64,000 nucleotides of DNA, taken from positions 3,911-67,910 of the forward strand of contig JBGTDA010000115.1 of assembly GCA_041748555.1 (NCBI GenBank), in the 5' to 3' direction. Each line of letters starts with the position of its first letter. Positions within the stretch are counted from its first letter, which is position 1. The translations under genes and the position numbers were made by a program. The DNA is from Rhodonellum sp041748555. GTDB taxonomy: Bacteria > Bacteroidota > Bacteroidia > Cytophagales > Cyclobacteriaceae. Positions 17,787 to 27,108 of the stretch are shown here, piece after piece. The notes under the pieces are model-generated. The model worked only from the letters and a program-made list of their open reading frames with translations, ran no database searches and was not told where the DNA came from.

Positions 17787-18986
17787 ATGAAAATATCCAA
17801 AATAGTTCTCCTGATGTGTTTAATTGGAGTTTTTGTCCAATTTGACAATGTACATGCCCAGAATGTTCCCAAAGATGAAGTTGACGAACCCATGCTTTGT
17901 ATCGGAAACTTCTGGACTGAAGAAGAAGGTGCTGAATTTCTTCGAAATATAAGAAGAACCTATTCTACAGCCGGGGAATGGGAAAATAGAGCGGCCCTCA
18001 TCAAGCAACAGATCCTAAAGGGTTCCACGTTGGAAACATTCCCTGAAAGAAATCCCATGAATCCCATTATCGGGGGAAAGAGGACTTACGATGGTTATCA
18101 GGTTCAAAATATTGCCTTTGAGAGTTTGCCGGGGGTATATGTCACCGGAAGTCTGTACTCACCAACAGAATCCAAAGGTAAAATTCCCGGAATAATAAGT
18201 CCTCATGGCCATTGGACCCAGCCGGGTGAAGTAGGCCGTTACAGACCTGAAGCTCAAAAGCGATTTGCTGCCATGGCCCGGATGGGAGCAATGGTCTGGG
18301 CATATGATGCCGTCGGCTATGGACAGATGGAGGAAATAGGTTGGGAACATAAGCACCCTGAAACACTGAAACTCCAGCTTTGGAACAGCATCCGGGGAAT
18401 AGACTTTCTGATATCGATGGGAGCGGATTCCTCCCGTATAGGTGCTACAGGAGCTTCAGGAGGAGGCACGCAAACCTTTTTGGTGACAGCTGTCGATGAC
18501 CGGGTGGCGGTATCGGCTCCGGTGGTAATGGTTTCTGCACATTTTTTTGGTGGGTGCGAATGTGAAAGTGGAATGCCTATTCACAGAACAAAAAACTTTC
18601 AGACCAATAATGTAGAGATAGCGGCATTGGCTGCACCTAGACCGCTATTGCTTGTATCGGACGGCAATGATTGGACCTCGAATAATCCAAATGTTGAATT
18701 TCCCCACAGCCAATATATTTATTCCCTGTTAGGCCATTCCGAAAACGTTGAAAATGCACATTTTCCTCAGGATAATCATGATTATGGAGACAACAAACGG
18801 CGGGCAGTCTATCCTTTTATGGCCAAACACCTGGGGTTGGATCTCTCCAAGGCGCTCAACCCCGATGGTTCATTACTTGAAGATATGATTGTCATTGAAG
18901 ACCAAAAGCAGCTTTACCCCTTTGACAAAAACAATCCGTTTCCTTCTACTGCCATCAGACATAACAGTGGAGTTGTATGGAAATAG
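17787..18986 (+). CDS. Secreted alpha/beta-hydrolase, acetyl-esterase type
   Basis: A 399-aa protein with a signal peptide (to about residue 25, VHAQ) and an AXE1/dienelactone-hydrolase-like fold: oxyanion-region motif SPHGHW (139-144), nucleophile elbow GASGGG with S224, an acid in VSDGNDW and a C-terminal His in DNHDYGD. Located 11 bp after GH28, it probably removes acetyl or methyl esters from pectic oligomers. The exact ester cannot be read from sequence. Confidence 0.8.
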   Translation: MKISKIVLLMCLIGVFVQFDNVHAQNVPKDEVDEPMLCIGNFWTEEEGAEFLRNIRRTYSTAGEWENRAALIKQQILKGSTLETFPERNPMNPIIGGKRTYDGYQVQNIAFESLPGVYVTGSLYSPTESKGKIPGIISPHGHWTQPGEVGRYRPEAQKRFAAMARMGAMVWAYDAVGYGQMEEIGWEHKHPETLKLQLWNSIRGIDFLISMGADSSRIGATGASGGGTQTFLVTAVDDRVAVSAPVVMVSAHFFGGCECESGMPIHRTKNFQTNNVEIAALAAPRPLLLVSDGNDWTSNNPNVEFPHSQYIYSLLGHSENVENAHFPQDNHDYGDNKRRAVYPFMAKHLGLDLSKALNPDGSLLEDMIVIEDQKQLYPFDKNNPFPSTAIRHNSGVVWK

Positions 18987-19102
18987 GGTAGATAAATGCT
19001 CTGAGATTGATGTTTTACATTATCTATTGATATATTTAACTATTGTCCATCCTGCATTGACATTTTATTCATTAAAAACTTTAACCAATAATAAACCATA
19101 GC

Positions 19103-20470
19103 ATGACCGAAAGAAGAGAATTTATTAAAAGAAGTTTACTGGGAACTGCCGGCATAGCCGTTGCCGGTATGGGATTAAGTGCCAAATCCTACGCTTCCAT
19201 TATCGGAGCCAATGAGCGGATTAACATTGCCGTTATTGGGATCAGAGGCCAAGGCGGCAACCATATCAACCAATGGTGTGCCCTTAAGGACAACAGGAAT
19301 GTACGTCTGAAGACGCTTTGTGATGTGGATGAACAATTGTTTCCTGAAAAAGCAAAGGTGGTAGTGGAGAAATCAGGCGTTACGCCCTTGACGGAATGGG
19401 ACCTGCGGAAGGTATACGAAGATCCGGAAATTGATGCCGTTTCCATTGCTACTCCAAATCATTGGCATGCTTTGGCCACGATATGGGCCGCACAGGCGGG
19501 AAAACATGTTTATGTGGAAAAGCCATCAAGCCATAATGTTTTTGAAGGCAGGAAAATGATAGAAGCCGCCCGCAAATACAACGTCCGGGTACAAACGGGT
19601 TTTCAAAACCGGTCGATCGCCAATGTGATGGAAGCCATAAAGTTTTTACACGAAGGTGGTATTGGTGAGGTTTATATGGCCCGGGGACTTTGTTACAAAC
19701 CCCGGGATTCTTTTGGAACTTCCAAGGACAGTACCCCGCCATCCACCTTGCATTATGATCAATGGTTGGGTCCTGCGCCTTACAGGGCTTACAATGAGAA
19801 AAGAGGTCATTACAATTGGCATTGGCATTGGGATACGGGAAACGGTGATACGGGTAACCAAGGCCCGCACCAGTTTGATGTAGCACGATGGGGTATGAAT
19901 AAAAACGAGCATCCTGTTTCTGTGTATTCCTCGGGTGGGATTTATGGGATGACATCGCAGGAATGTTCTCAGGAAACTCCCAATACACAGACGTCAGTAT
20001 TCACTTATCAGGATGGAAAAATCCTTGAATTTGAAACCCGGGGAAGGTATTCCAACGGGGAATCAGGATTGGGAATAGAAATAGGCAATATTTTTTATGG
20101 AACAGAGGGGTATCTTGAAATTGATGGAGGGACCTGGAAAGCTTACAGACAAAGGGAAAAGGAGCCTTTTGCAGGATCCAAAAAAGAGGAAGTCAAAAAA
20201 AGCGACTCAAACTTCCTTGCGGCACCCGGTGGAGCTGAACATTATGCCAATTTCCTTGATGGCATCAGAAACGGGAATGATACCCTGACCTGTGATATTC
20301 GGGAAGGTCATTACTCCTCAGCCCTACCTTTGTTGGCAAACATTTCCTACAGGTTGGGAAGGGGTCTGAAATTCATGGGTGATTACGAAAAATTCGCCAA
20401 CGATCCTGAAGCCGATGTGCTGCTGTCACGACCGAATAGGTCTCCATATAGTATTCCGAATGAGGTATAA
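19103..20470 (+). CDS. Gfo/Idh/MocA-family oxidoreductase with Tat signal
   Basis: A 455-aa NAD(P)-dependent sugar oxidoreductase. The N-terminus has a twin-arginine signal (ERREFIKRSLLG followed by a hydrophobic stretch to about residue 32), so it is exported folded. The Rossmann motif is modified (IAVIGIRGQGGNH) and the conserved YVEKPSSHN lysine motif sits near residues 136-144. Exported Gfo/Idh/MocA proteins are common in Bacteroidota sugar loci, some acting with tightly bound NAD. It follows the esterase by 116 bp and ends at a strong terminator. Confidence 0.85.
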   Translation: MTERREFIKRSLLGTAGIAVAGMGLSAKSYASIIGANERINIAVIGIRGQGGNHINQWCALKDNRNVRLKTLCDVDEQLFPEKAKVVVEKSGVTPLTEWDLRKVYEDPEIDAVSIATPNHWHALATIWAAQAGKHVYVEKPSSHNVFEGRKMIEAARKYNVRVQTGFQNRSIANVMEAIKFLHEGGIGEVYMARGLCYKPRDSFGTSKDSTPPSTLHYDQWLGPAPYRAYNEKRGHYNWHWHWDTGNGDTGNQGPHQFDVARWGMNKNEHPVSVYSSGGIYGMTSQECSQETPNTQTSVFTYQDGKILEFETRGRYSNGESGLGIEIGNIFYGTEGYLEIDGGTWKAYRQREKEPFAGSKKEEVKKSDSNFLAAPGGAEHYANFLDGIRNGNDTLTCDIREGHYSSALPLLANISYRLGRGLKFMGDYEKFANDPEADVLLSRPNRSPYSIPNEV

Positions 20471-20500
20471 TTAGAAAATCCTGTTGATTTTGTTTTAAAT

Positions 20501-20541
20501 ATGATATAAAAAAGGCCTTTTGATGGTCTTTTTTATATCAT
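20501..20541. terminator. Strong hairpin terminator ending the GH28 operon
   Basis: Two 17-nt arms (20501-20517 and 20525-20541) pair with only one G-T wobble around a 7-nt loop; the 3' arm includes a T6 run. Located 30 bp after the Gfo/Idh/MocA stop it marks the end of the plus-strand transcript and separates it from the KilA-N remnants. Confidence 0.75.
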
Positions 20542-20669
20542 AAAAACTCAAAATTTTGAGAACATCCATTGATAAACCAAAATGCTGAGAGGGAATTTGA
20601 GATGAAAATTATAAAGGTTAAAATCAAAACTCCTGAAATCATTATCACTGAAAGTTTTTAGCAATTGAT

Positions 20670-20906
20670 ATGGGAAAAAATAAAAGGATTGCCGTCAAAG
20701 GAACTGAAATCACCATTTTTCAGGGGGAATCAAGTGACTTTATTTCTCTCACAGATATTGCCCGTCATAAAGATTCCGCTAATACAGATACGATTATTCA
20801 AAATTGGTTAAGAAATAGAAACACCATAGAACTTTTAGGCTTTTGGGAACAATTGTATAATCCCGATTTTAAGCCCGTCGAATTCGACGGGTTTAAGAAT
20901 GAATAA
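20670..20906 (+). pseudogene. KilA-N domain protein, truncated first copy
   Basis: A 78-codon frame encoding the N-terminal third of a KilA-N protein (DFISLTDIARHKDS, then IQNWLRNRNTIELLGFWEQ and NPDFKPVEFDGFKNE). KilA-N is a DNA-binding domain found in phage and mobile-element proteins. Full-length members are about 260-280 aa; this one stops right after FKNE, where the alignment normally continues into the AG-N-F block. An 18-bp perfect palindrome sits inside the last codons. A second, longer broken copy follows at 20945. Confidence 0.7.
20874..20891. repeat. 18-bp perfect palindrome in KilA-N copy 1
   Basis: CCCGTCGAATTCGACGGG reads the same on both strands and is centred on the GAATTC that encodes the conserved Glu-Phe. 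It lies 12 bp before the premature stop that truncates this copy. The second KilA-N copy has a longer palindrome at the homologous codons. Confidence 0.7.
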
Positions 20907-20944
20907 AGGGTTCGAAATCGACTACTTTAATATGGGTAAAGACA

Positions 20945-21833
20945 ATGGCTAAAGGAAAAAAAATAAGTGTAAAAGGTACTGAAATTTCAATTTTTGAACA
21001 AAACCAAATTGATTTTATAAGCTTGAAGGACATGTCAGGAGGCTTTAAGGAAGTGGTCTGATAGGCAAATGGATTACCAATAAAAATACTTTAGAGTATT
21101 TAGGTATATGGGAGAAAATCAATAATCCTGATTTTTAATTACACCGAATTCGGGGTAATTAAACAAGAGGCTGGTGTAAACAGGTTTATAATGTCCGTAG
21201 GTCAATGGATAGGAAGAACCCAAGCCATTGGTATGCTCGTAAAACCGGGAAGATATGGCGGTACTTATGCCCATAAGGATATAGCCTTTCATTTTGCCAT
21301 GTGGCTAAGCCCAGAATTTCAAATATACTTAGTTAATGAATTCCAAAGGCTCAAAGTTGAGAAAACAATCGTTTAAAATTGGAATGGAATTTTCAACGCA
21401 CTTTGGCAAAATTAATTACCACATTCACACTGATGCCATCAAGGATAATTTGATTCCTGATACCCCTGACAGAAATCAAATTTCCTTTATTTATGCTAAA
21501 GCGGATGTTTTGAATATGGCTCTGTTGGGCCAAACAGCCAAGCAATGGAGTGATGAGAATCCAGATAAAAAAGGTTATGTCCGTGATTATGCCACCATTG
21601 AGCAACTGGTGGTATTGTCCAATATGGAAAGCACCAATGCGCTGTTGATCCAACAGGAAATGCAACAATCCCAACGGCTGGTGCAGCTCAACCAAATGGC
21701 GATAACCCAAATGAAATCCTTATTGAACCATAGGCAGTCTGTTAAGAAATTGAAATGATGGAAAAAGACATAAAAGCGTATTGAACAGCTGGAGGAGAAA
21801 CAAAGAAAATCAGAGAAAACTTTGAAAGATTAA
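20945..21833 (+). pseudogene. KilA-N domain protein, frameshifted second copy
   Basis: Joining frames gives a nearly full-length KilA-N protein: GKKISVKGTEISIFEQ (20945 on), WITNKNTLEYLGIWEKINN (from about 21065), AGVNRFIMSVGQWIGRT and GRYGGTYAHKDIAFHFAMW (about 21170-21310), then NYHIHTDAIKDNLIP and DVLNMALLGQTAKQW (about 21415-21560) and a coiled C-terminus ending EKTLKD at 21833. Frame changes fall near 21055, 21134 (an extra T), 21375 and 21410 (a missing A), with two stops near 21757 and 21772. Neighbouring genes are intact, so decay is more likely than sequencing error. Confidence 0.8.
21135..21162. repeat. 28-bp near-perfect palindrome in KilA-N copy 2
   Basis: Fourteen base pairs on each side of a centre within GAATTC (21147-21152), with a single mismatch (A21143 against G21154). 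It sits at the same codons (Glu-Phe after NPDF-NYT) as the palindrome of copy 1, and the adjoining T run carries one of the frameshifts. Confidence 0.7.
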
Positions 21834-21880
21834 ATTAAACTGATAATATATAACTTTTTAAACCGCATAACACATACAAT

Positions 21881-22174
21881 ATGCCCGCATATGTCCTAGT
21901 AGAAGTAAACATCCACGATCAGGAGCTTTATGAATCCTATAAAAAACTCACTCCGGCGACGATCGAAGCTTTTGAGGGAAGGTTTGTTGTCCGTGGAGCA
22001 CAAACAGAATCATTGGAAGGGGACTGGAAACCGGAGAGGTTTGTCATGCTTGAATTCCAATCGGTCGAAATAGCCAAAAGATGGTGGGCCTCCGATGAAT
22101 ATTCAAAAGCCAAAAAAATCCGACACCGGGCGGCTACTTCCAAAATGTTGGTTGTGGAGGGAATAGAAAAGTAG
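21881..22174 (+). CDS. DUF1330 family protein
   Basis: A 97-aa cytoplasmic protein of the dimeric alpha/beta-barrel superfamily, starting MPAYVLVEVNIHDQELYESY and holding RFVVRGAQTESLEG and ERFVMLEFQSVEIAKRW, the standard DUF1330 blocks. The biochemical role is unknown. It lies 110 bp before the Ldh-type dehydrogenase and may be part of the same sugar-acid unit. Confidence 0.85.
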   Translation: MPAYVLVEVNIHDQELYESYKKLTPATIEAFEGRFVVRGAQTESLEGDWKPERFVMLEFQSVEIAKRWWASDEYSKAKKIRHRAATSKMLVVEGIEK

Positions 22175-22283
22175 TAGAAGGGAGAAAGTAGAGAGGGTAG
22201 ATGAGATTAGCCTTAAGCAAATTGCGGCTGATTTTTTTATTAATAATTTGTATAGGGTAACTTATGTTTTAAATTAATTTTAA

Positions 22284-23294
22284 ATGAGTCAAATCAGAAT
22301 TCCATATTCCACTGTTTTAGATACTTTATACAGAATTTTGGTGAATCAGGGTTTCAGCGAAGACCGGGCAAAATTATGTGCTTTTCTTTTTGCAAGGGCC
22401 AGTGCGGATGGTATAGCTTCCCATGGATTGGACCGTTTTGATGAATTTTTAAACATGATCCATAAGAAGCTTGTGGATCCTAAAGCAGAAGCTACTTCCA
22501 TGGGTAATTTTGGCGTTTTTGATCGATGGAATGGAAATCTCGGTCCCGGACCTCTTAATGCCTATCAATGTATGGATAGGGCGATTACTATTTCCAAAGA
22601 AAGGGGCGTAGGAGTGGTTGCCCTTCAAAACACAAATCACTGGATGCGTGCTGGCAATTACGGATGGCAGGCCGTGGAAGAGGGATGCATCGGCATCTGC
22701 TTCACCAACACCAAACCCAATATGCCTGCATGGGGAGGCAGCGAGCCCGGTCTTGGCAATAACCCTTTGGTGGTGGCATTGCCAAGAAAAAAAGGACCTG
22801 TTGTTTTGGATATGGCCATGTCCCAATTTTCATATGGAAAATTAAACACCTATCTCCGAAATGGTGAGGAAGCTCCTTATGATGCCGGGTTTGATAAATC
22901 CGGCAAACTAACTAAATCTCCTTCCGATATCATAGAACATGAATTGGCTTTGCCGATCGGTCTTTGGAAAGGAGCTGGTCTTTCTTTGGTTCTGGATATG
23001 CTTGCGGCTATATTATCCGGTGGACAGTCCACCCATCAGATTGGTGAAAAGAAGGAAGAATATGGTGTTTCACAGGTTTTTATCAGCCTTTATCCTCCCA
23101 AACTGGGAATGGAGGATTGGTCGGACGAAACAATGGATGCGATAATCGGAAATCTGAAATTGTCTGAAGTTTTTGAAGGCAGTCAGGTAAGGTATCCGGG
23201 GGAGAATATTCAGGATATCAGAAATGAAAATATAGAAAAAGGAATTCCAGTGGACAAATCAGTTTGGGACAACATTTTAACAGAACTACCATGA
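22284..23294 (+). CDS. Ldh/YiaK-family dehydrogenase (3-dehydro-L-gulonate 2-dehydrogenase type)
   Basis: A 336-aa NAD(P)-dependent dehydrogenase of the malate/L-lactate/ureidoglycolate superfamily, which lacks a Rossmann fold. Family features: SHGLDRF with the active-site His near residue 46, NTNHWMRAG with a further His near 114, LDMAMSQFSYGK, and GLWKGAGLSLVLDMLAAIL(S)GG. The last motif and the lack of a membrane segment fit the YiaK branch acting on 2,3-diketo-L-gulonate or a similar keto-acid. Its stop overlaps the next start as ATGA, showing translational coupling. Confidence 0.82.
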   Translation: MSQIRIPYSTVLDTLYRILVNQGFSEDRAKLCAFLFARASADGIASHGLDRFDEFLNMIHKKLVDPKAEATSMGNFGVFDRWNGNLGPGPLNAYQCMDRAITISKERGVGVVALQNTNHWMRAGNYGWQAVEEGCIGICFTNTKPNMPAWGGSEPGLGNNPLVVALPRKKGPVVLDMAMSQFSYGKLNTYLRNGEEAPYDAGFDKSGKLTKSPSDIIEHELALPIGLWKGAGLSLVLDMLAAILSGGQSTHQIGEKKEEYGVSQVFISLYPPKLGMEDWSDETMDAIIGNLKLSEVFEGSQVRYPGENIQDIRNENIEKGIPVDKSVWDNILTELP

Positions 23295-24325
23295 GCAGAA
23301 AAATCGGTTTCGGAATAATTGGTACAGGCAGCATTGCAGGCAAACATGCCGCGGCGATCAGAGAGCTGTCGGGTGCTGAATTGCTGGCCATGTGCAGTTC
23401 TACAAAGGAACGGGCCGCTGTTGCGGAAGGAAATTTCAAGGTTAAGACCTATTCAAATGTGGATGAATTTTTGGATCATCCTGGGCTGGATGTGGTCTGC
23501 ATTTGTACGGCCAGTGGTAATCATTTGGAACCGGGACTTTCAGCCGCGCGAAAGGGAAAACATCTTTTAATCGAGAAACCAATAGAAATCACCCTGGACA
23601 GGGCTGATCAGCTGATTGCTGCCTGCAAAGATGCAAGAGTGAAATTAGGGGTTATTTACCAGAATAGATTTAACGCTGGTTTTCTTGAACTCAAAAAGAC
23701 TGTGAAAGAGGGAAAATTAGGCAAACTGCTGATGGGTAACGCTTATGTCAATTGGTTCAGGGATGCGGAATACTACAGCAGCAGCCACTGGAAAGGCACC
23801 CATGCCGGAGACGGTGGCGGAGCTTTGATCAATCAGGGAATTCACACCATTGACTTGCTAGTGGATATCATGGGGGATGTTTCATCGGTTTATGGCAAAG
23901 TTAAAACGGTGCTATATCCGATAGAAGGAGAGGATCTTGCGGCTTCGGTGGTCAATTTCACAAGCGGTGCTCTGGGAAACATCACAGGAGCAACATCGCT
24001 TTTCCCCGGCTATCCCGAACGGCTTGAAATTTATGGAACGGAAGGAAGTGTTATTTTAGAAGCGGGCGAGATTACGCAGCTTAATATCAAGGGAACTCAA
24101 AATTCTCAACTTTCAGGTCAGGTGGGCAAAGCAAGCGGATCTTCGGATCCAACAGCAATAAGTCATGAGCAGCATATGAAACAGTTTGAAGATATGATCG
24201 ATGCAATACTTGAGGATCGTGAACCCATTGTGACCGGAGAAAAAGCCAGAAAATCACTTGAACTTATCTTGGCAATTTACCGGTCTTCAAAGGAAAACAA
24301 GCCGATTGATCTTCCCTTAAAATAA
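23291..24325 (+). CDS. Gfo/Idh/MocA-family oxidoreductase (cytoplasmic)
   Basis: A 344-aa NAD(P)-dependent oxidoreductase with an intact nucleotide motif GIIGTGSIAGKHA at the N-terminus and the conserved lysine motif LIEKPIEI near 96-103; a catalytic-type NQGIHTIDLL block is near 180. It has no signal peptide, unlike its relatives at 19103 and 50269. The ATG at 23291 overlaps the preceding stop by 4 bp, so this start is preferred over one at 23264. With the YiaK-like enzyme it probably forms a two-step sugar-acid interconversion. Confidence 0.85.
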   Translation: MSRKIGFGIIGTGSIAGKHAAAIRELSGAELLAMCSSTKERAAVAEGNFKVKTYSNVDEFLDHPGLDVVCICTASGNHLEPGLSAARKGKHLLIEKPIEITLDRADQLIAACKDARVKLGVIYQNRFNAGFLELKKTVKEGKLGKLLMGNAYVNWFRDAEYYSSSHWKGTHAGDGGGALINQGIHTIDLLVDIMGDVSSVYGKVKTVLYPIEGEDLAASVVNFTSGALGNITGATSLFPGYPERLEIYGTEGSVILEAGEITQLNIKGTQNSQLSGQVGKASGSSDPTAISHEQHMKQFEDMIDAILEDREPIVTGEKARKSLELILAIYRSSKENKPIDLPLK

Positions 24326-24361
24326 GCTTTTGAAAAATACGAATGTAGCCAATAACACAAA

Positions 24362-25537
24362 TTATCTTCTGAAGATATTTTCTACGTTTTGGATGTTGTT
24401 GGTTTGATGACCTACTATTCTTTGGGTTCTCAAGTATCGGTTCAATTCGTATTCATCGAAATCCGGACTTTCGGAGTCAAAGCTGCTGATCCTGACCCGG
24501 CCTCGGGAGTGGATAAAGGATTTGTCTCCGATCCACATACCTACATGAACTACCCTGTCTTTTTTATCACCTGAACCTTTTTCACCAAAAAAGAGCAGAT
24601 CACCGACTTTCAGGTTTTCCCAGTTTTTTGTCGTATCCACTGATAATCCCTCGTGAACCTGCTGTGAGGCATCCCGTGGAATGACCTCCCCGTTAAGAAA
24701 AAATATGGTTTTGGTAAAGCCACTGCAATCCACACCTTTAATGGATGTGCCTCCCCAGAGGTAAGGAATTCCCATCATGTTTTTGGCAGTGCTGATCAGG
24801 TTTTGTGGACTGGTTTCCCGACTCTCCATCCAATCTTCAAATGGCATCAGCTGTTCTTTCCTGACAAATCCTGTTCTTCCATCCGGCATGGTAACACCAA
24901 TATGGTTTGGACTTTCACCTGATTTCGTAAGGATGTTCCCGGCGGTAAGATCACTGACCATTTCCTGTTCTTCAGTATCGGAATAAGCATAACCAATCAA
25001 TTCTGTGAAAATTATTTTTTCCTGATTGAACCAGGATTCCATTTCTTTTTGGTCCAACAATTGGATTCCTCCTGCATCTACCCAGGAGATGTATTGATCA
25101 GGGGTTTGGATCAGGTACCAGTTGCCTTCTTTTTTCAATACTTTCAATGGAGTGCCTAAAGTGGCTTGAGTGGCCAATTCAGCTGAATGTTTCGGTTCAC
25201 TTCTGATATTGGCAACAGATAAAGTCACCAAAGCAAATTCTTTCCCCTCCAATTCCTGTGAAGGGAGTACTACAACCTCATCTCGGTAATCGATTTCTGC
25301 TGAATCCAATTTGACTTTTAGCTGAACCAAAGCTTGCGGAAGATTGGTTTCACCGGTGAGAATGTTATTTTCAAACTTCAGATTCCACAATGCCACTCTT
25401 TTGTCGGGAGCAAATTCCTGCCTGACTTCCTCAATCATTTCAGCGGAATTGTTCTCTTTTTTGGATTCACATCCAAACAGCCAGTATATGGAAATCAGGA
25501 ATATAAGCGGGATATATAATTTGCCGGGATTTTTCAT
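24362..25537 (-). CDS. SH3 and NlpC/P60 peptidoglycan hydrolase lipoprotein
   Basis: A 391-aa lipoprotein (lipobox LFGC, C23) with two bacterial SH3 segments (about 110-170 and 185-245) and a C-terminal NlpC/P60 cysteine peptidase (about 260-375). Catalytic residues are visible: Cys in GVDCSGFT, His in VVHVGMW and His in FIHSRGRV. Such proteins cut gamma-D-Glu-diamino-acid bonds in stem peptides, in the periplasm. The ATG at 25537 (MKNPGKLYIP) puts the signal at the start. It is convergent with the oxidoreductase gene and is followed upstream by a MITE-like repeat. Confidence 0.88.
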   Translation of the reverse strand: MKNPGKLYIPLIFLISIYWLFGCESKKENNSAEMIEEVRQEFAPDKRVALWNLKFENNILTGETNLPQALVQLKVKLDSAEIDYRDEVVVLPSQELEGKEFALVTLSVANIRSEPKHSAELATQATLGTPLKVLKKEGNWYLIQTPDQYISWVDAGGIQLLDQKEMESWFNQEKIIFTELIGYAYSDTEEQEMVSDLTAGNILTKSGESPNHIGVTMPDGRTGFVRKEQLMPFEDWMESRETSPQNLISTAKNMMGIPYLWGGTSIKGVDCSGFTKTIFFLNGEVIPRDASQQVHEGLSVDTTKNWENLKVGDLLFFGEKGSGDKKDRVVHVGMWIGDKSFIHSRGRVRISSFDSESPDFDEYELNRYLRTQRIVGHQTNNIQNVENIFRR

Positions 25538-25573
25538 TTTGATTTTCGGATTCTTTAGCAAAGAAATAAAAAA

Positions 25574-25714
25574 ATATGTATATCCGCTATTCTGCCAGTT
25601 GCAATTGCTTATCGGGGCAAAGGGCTAGAAGACCGAAGTCGGAAGATGCCCTAGCATTTGGCAGAGGATCCTTTGGTTTTTGGCATTTATTGGTATCATT
25701 GCGGATATACATAT
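25574..25714. repeat. MITE-like repeat, copy 1 (complete)
   Basis: A 141-bp non-coding element bounded by perfect 14-bp inverted repeats (ATATGTATATCCGC at 25574-25587 and its complement at 25701-25714). A second inner pair, TCTGCCA and TGGCAGA, lies just inside. Nearly the same sequence recurs at the window's right end (63860 on), and a diverged relative is at 41873-42018. It lies between the NlpC/P60 and amidohydrolase genes, does not disrupt either, and encodes nothing. Confidence 0.8.
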
Positions 25715-25719
25715 AAAAA

Positions 25720-25754
25720 AAAACCGCGGACCCAAAAATCGGATCCGCGGTTTT
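25720..25754 (-). terminator. Terminator of the amidohydrolase operon
   Basis: An 11-bp perfect stem (AAAACCGCGGA at 25720-25730, TCCGCGGTTTT at 25744-25754) 19 bp past the stop of the last amidohydrolase. On the minus strand it is followed by a long T run, giving a textbook intrinsic terminator. The MITE-like repeat begins 6 bp beyond it. Confidence 0.8.
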
Positions 25755-25772
25755 AAATATTGGGGAGTTCAA

Positions 25773-27074
25773 TTAATTTTCAGATAATCCAGGTGATCTC
25801 TCCAAAAATTCCTGATACAATCGGATATGTCTGTTGCTCATCGGGACTCTGTAGCCATCGATGAAGACATGTCTGATCTGGGTTTTGGTTTCAAAAGGAT
25901 CACCTGAAGAAACGAATAATGTTGCGTCCTTGCCGGCTTCTATGGAGCCCATTTTGTCAGCCAAACCGAAAATTTCAGCAGCGTTAATGGTAACTGCTTT
26001 TAGTGCCTCTTCTTTTCCCATTCCATAAGCTGCGGCAAATCCTGCATTGAAAGGCAAGTTTCTGACATTTTCGGCATCATTGGAACGAATCACTACTTTC
26101 ACGCCTGCTTTTGCCATTTTGCCGGGATTCGTGTATGATGCATCGTAGGGATCGGATTCCCGTGTAGGGATTGATAACATGGGACCTGTAATGACGGGTA
26201 TATTTGCTTCAGCTATTTTATCACCCACCCGCCAGCCTTCTGCAACACCTGTCAAAATTGCTTTTACATTCTTGGATTTGATCCATTCAAGCGCTATTTC
26301 TATATCGGGAGCAGCATTCACCTCAACCAATAAAGGAAGCTCTCCTGAAATAACTTTGGCCAATTGCTGCATCTCGGGATAATATTTTAAGGATGCTTTG
26401 GCACTGTCCAGCTTGTGAAAGGTCACAGCTTTTTCCCAAATCTCGTCCAGGTTTTTCTTTGCTTTCTCAGCTTCTTTTTTGATATCTTCATCACTTCTCC
26501 TGTCCCAGGTGCTGCGTCGTGCGGAAGTGGGAAAATTGACTACCACGCCCTTGAATCCTGCATACATCTGGTCAGGCGTGTAGCCGTTCAGATTAATCAG
26601 CGCTGCTGTTCCGGGAAATAGACCGCCTGAGGGCGTCGCTAAAGTTGTGGTTACTCCGCTAACCCGGGTTACCGGTATTGCCACCGAATTTGGATTGACA
26701 GCTACAAGAGCTTCCATGTTGGGAGTGACCTGGCCTATTTCGGCATAATCCTGGGTTTCTGCCAAGGAATTTACTTCCACCAAGCCCAATCGGCTGCTGC
26801 TGTCAAACATTCCGGGATAGATAAATTGTCCTGTACAATCGATCACTTCAGCATCTCCTGCCTGGACATTTTGTCCAACCGCTTCGATTTTACCATTGGA
26901 AATGAGTAAGCTGCCATTTTGGATCGTACCATTTGTCACTGTTACGATGGTGGCATTCTGCAAGAGAAACCTTCCATTCCTGGGCTTGATAAACTCCCCG
27001 TCAAACTGAGCCTGAGCAAAGTAGGGGAGTAGCGTCAAAGCCAGAATATAAAATATTGAATTAAATTTCTTCAT
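25773..27074 (-). CDS. Amidohydrolase-like protein lacking metal ligands (third of three)
   Basis: A 433-aa secreted protein (signal peptide to about residue 22, FAQAQ) of the imidazolonepropionase-like amidohydrolase superfamily: N-terminal LLQNATIVTVTNGTIQNG and C-terminal AVTINAAEIFGLADKMGSIE are typical. The metal-binding HxH expected after FIYPGM is replaced by FDSSSRLG (about 90-97), and the later His positions read VEVNAAP and LTGVAEG; only an Asp in RSNDAEN remains. It is therefore probably catalytically inactive or uses another chemistry. The ATG at 27074 is chosen because the longer frame lacks the signal peptide. Confidence 0.8.
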   Translation of the reverse strand: MKKFNSIFYILALTLLPYFAQAQFDGEFIKPRNGRFLLQNATIVTVTNGTIQNGSLLISNGKIEAVGQNVQAGDAEVIDCTGQFIYPGMFDSSSRLGLVEVNSLAETQDYAEIGQVTPNMEALVAVNPNSVAIPVTRVSGVTTTLATPSGGLFPGTAALINLNGYTPDQMYAGFKGVVVNFPTSARRSTWDRRSDEDIKKEAEKAKKNLDEIWEKAVTFHKLDSAKASLKYYPEMQQLAKVISGELPLLVEVNAAPDIEIALEWIKSKNVKAILTGVAEGWRVGDKIAEANIPVITGPMLSIPTRESDPYDASYTNPGKMAKAGVKVVIRSNDAENVRNLPFNAGFAAAYGMGKEEALKAVTINAAEIFGLADKMGSIEAGKDATLFVSSGDPFETKTQIRHVFIDGYRVPMSNRHIRLYQEFLERSPGLSEN

Positions 27075-27108
27075 GTTGAATAGTACTAAGAATTGTCCAA
27101 AGATCTGA

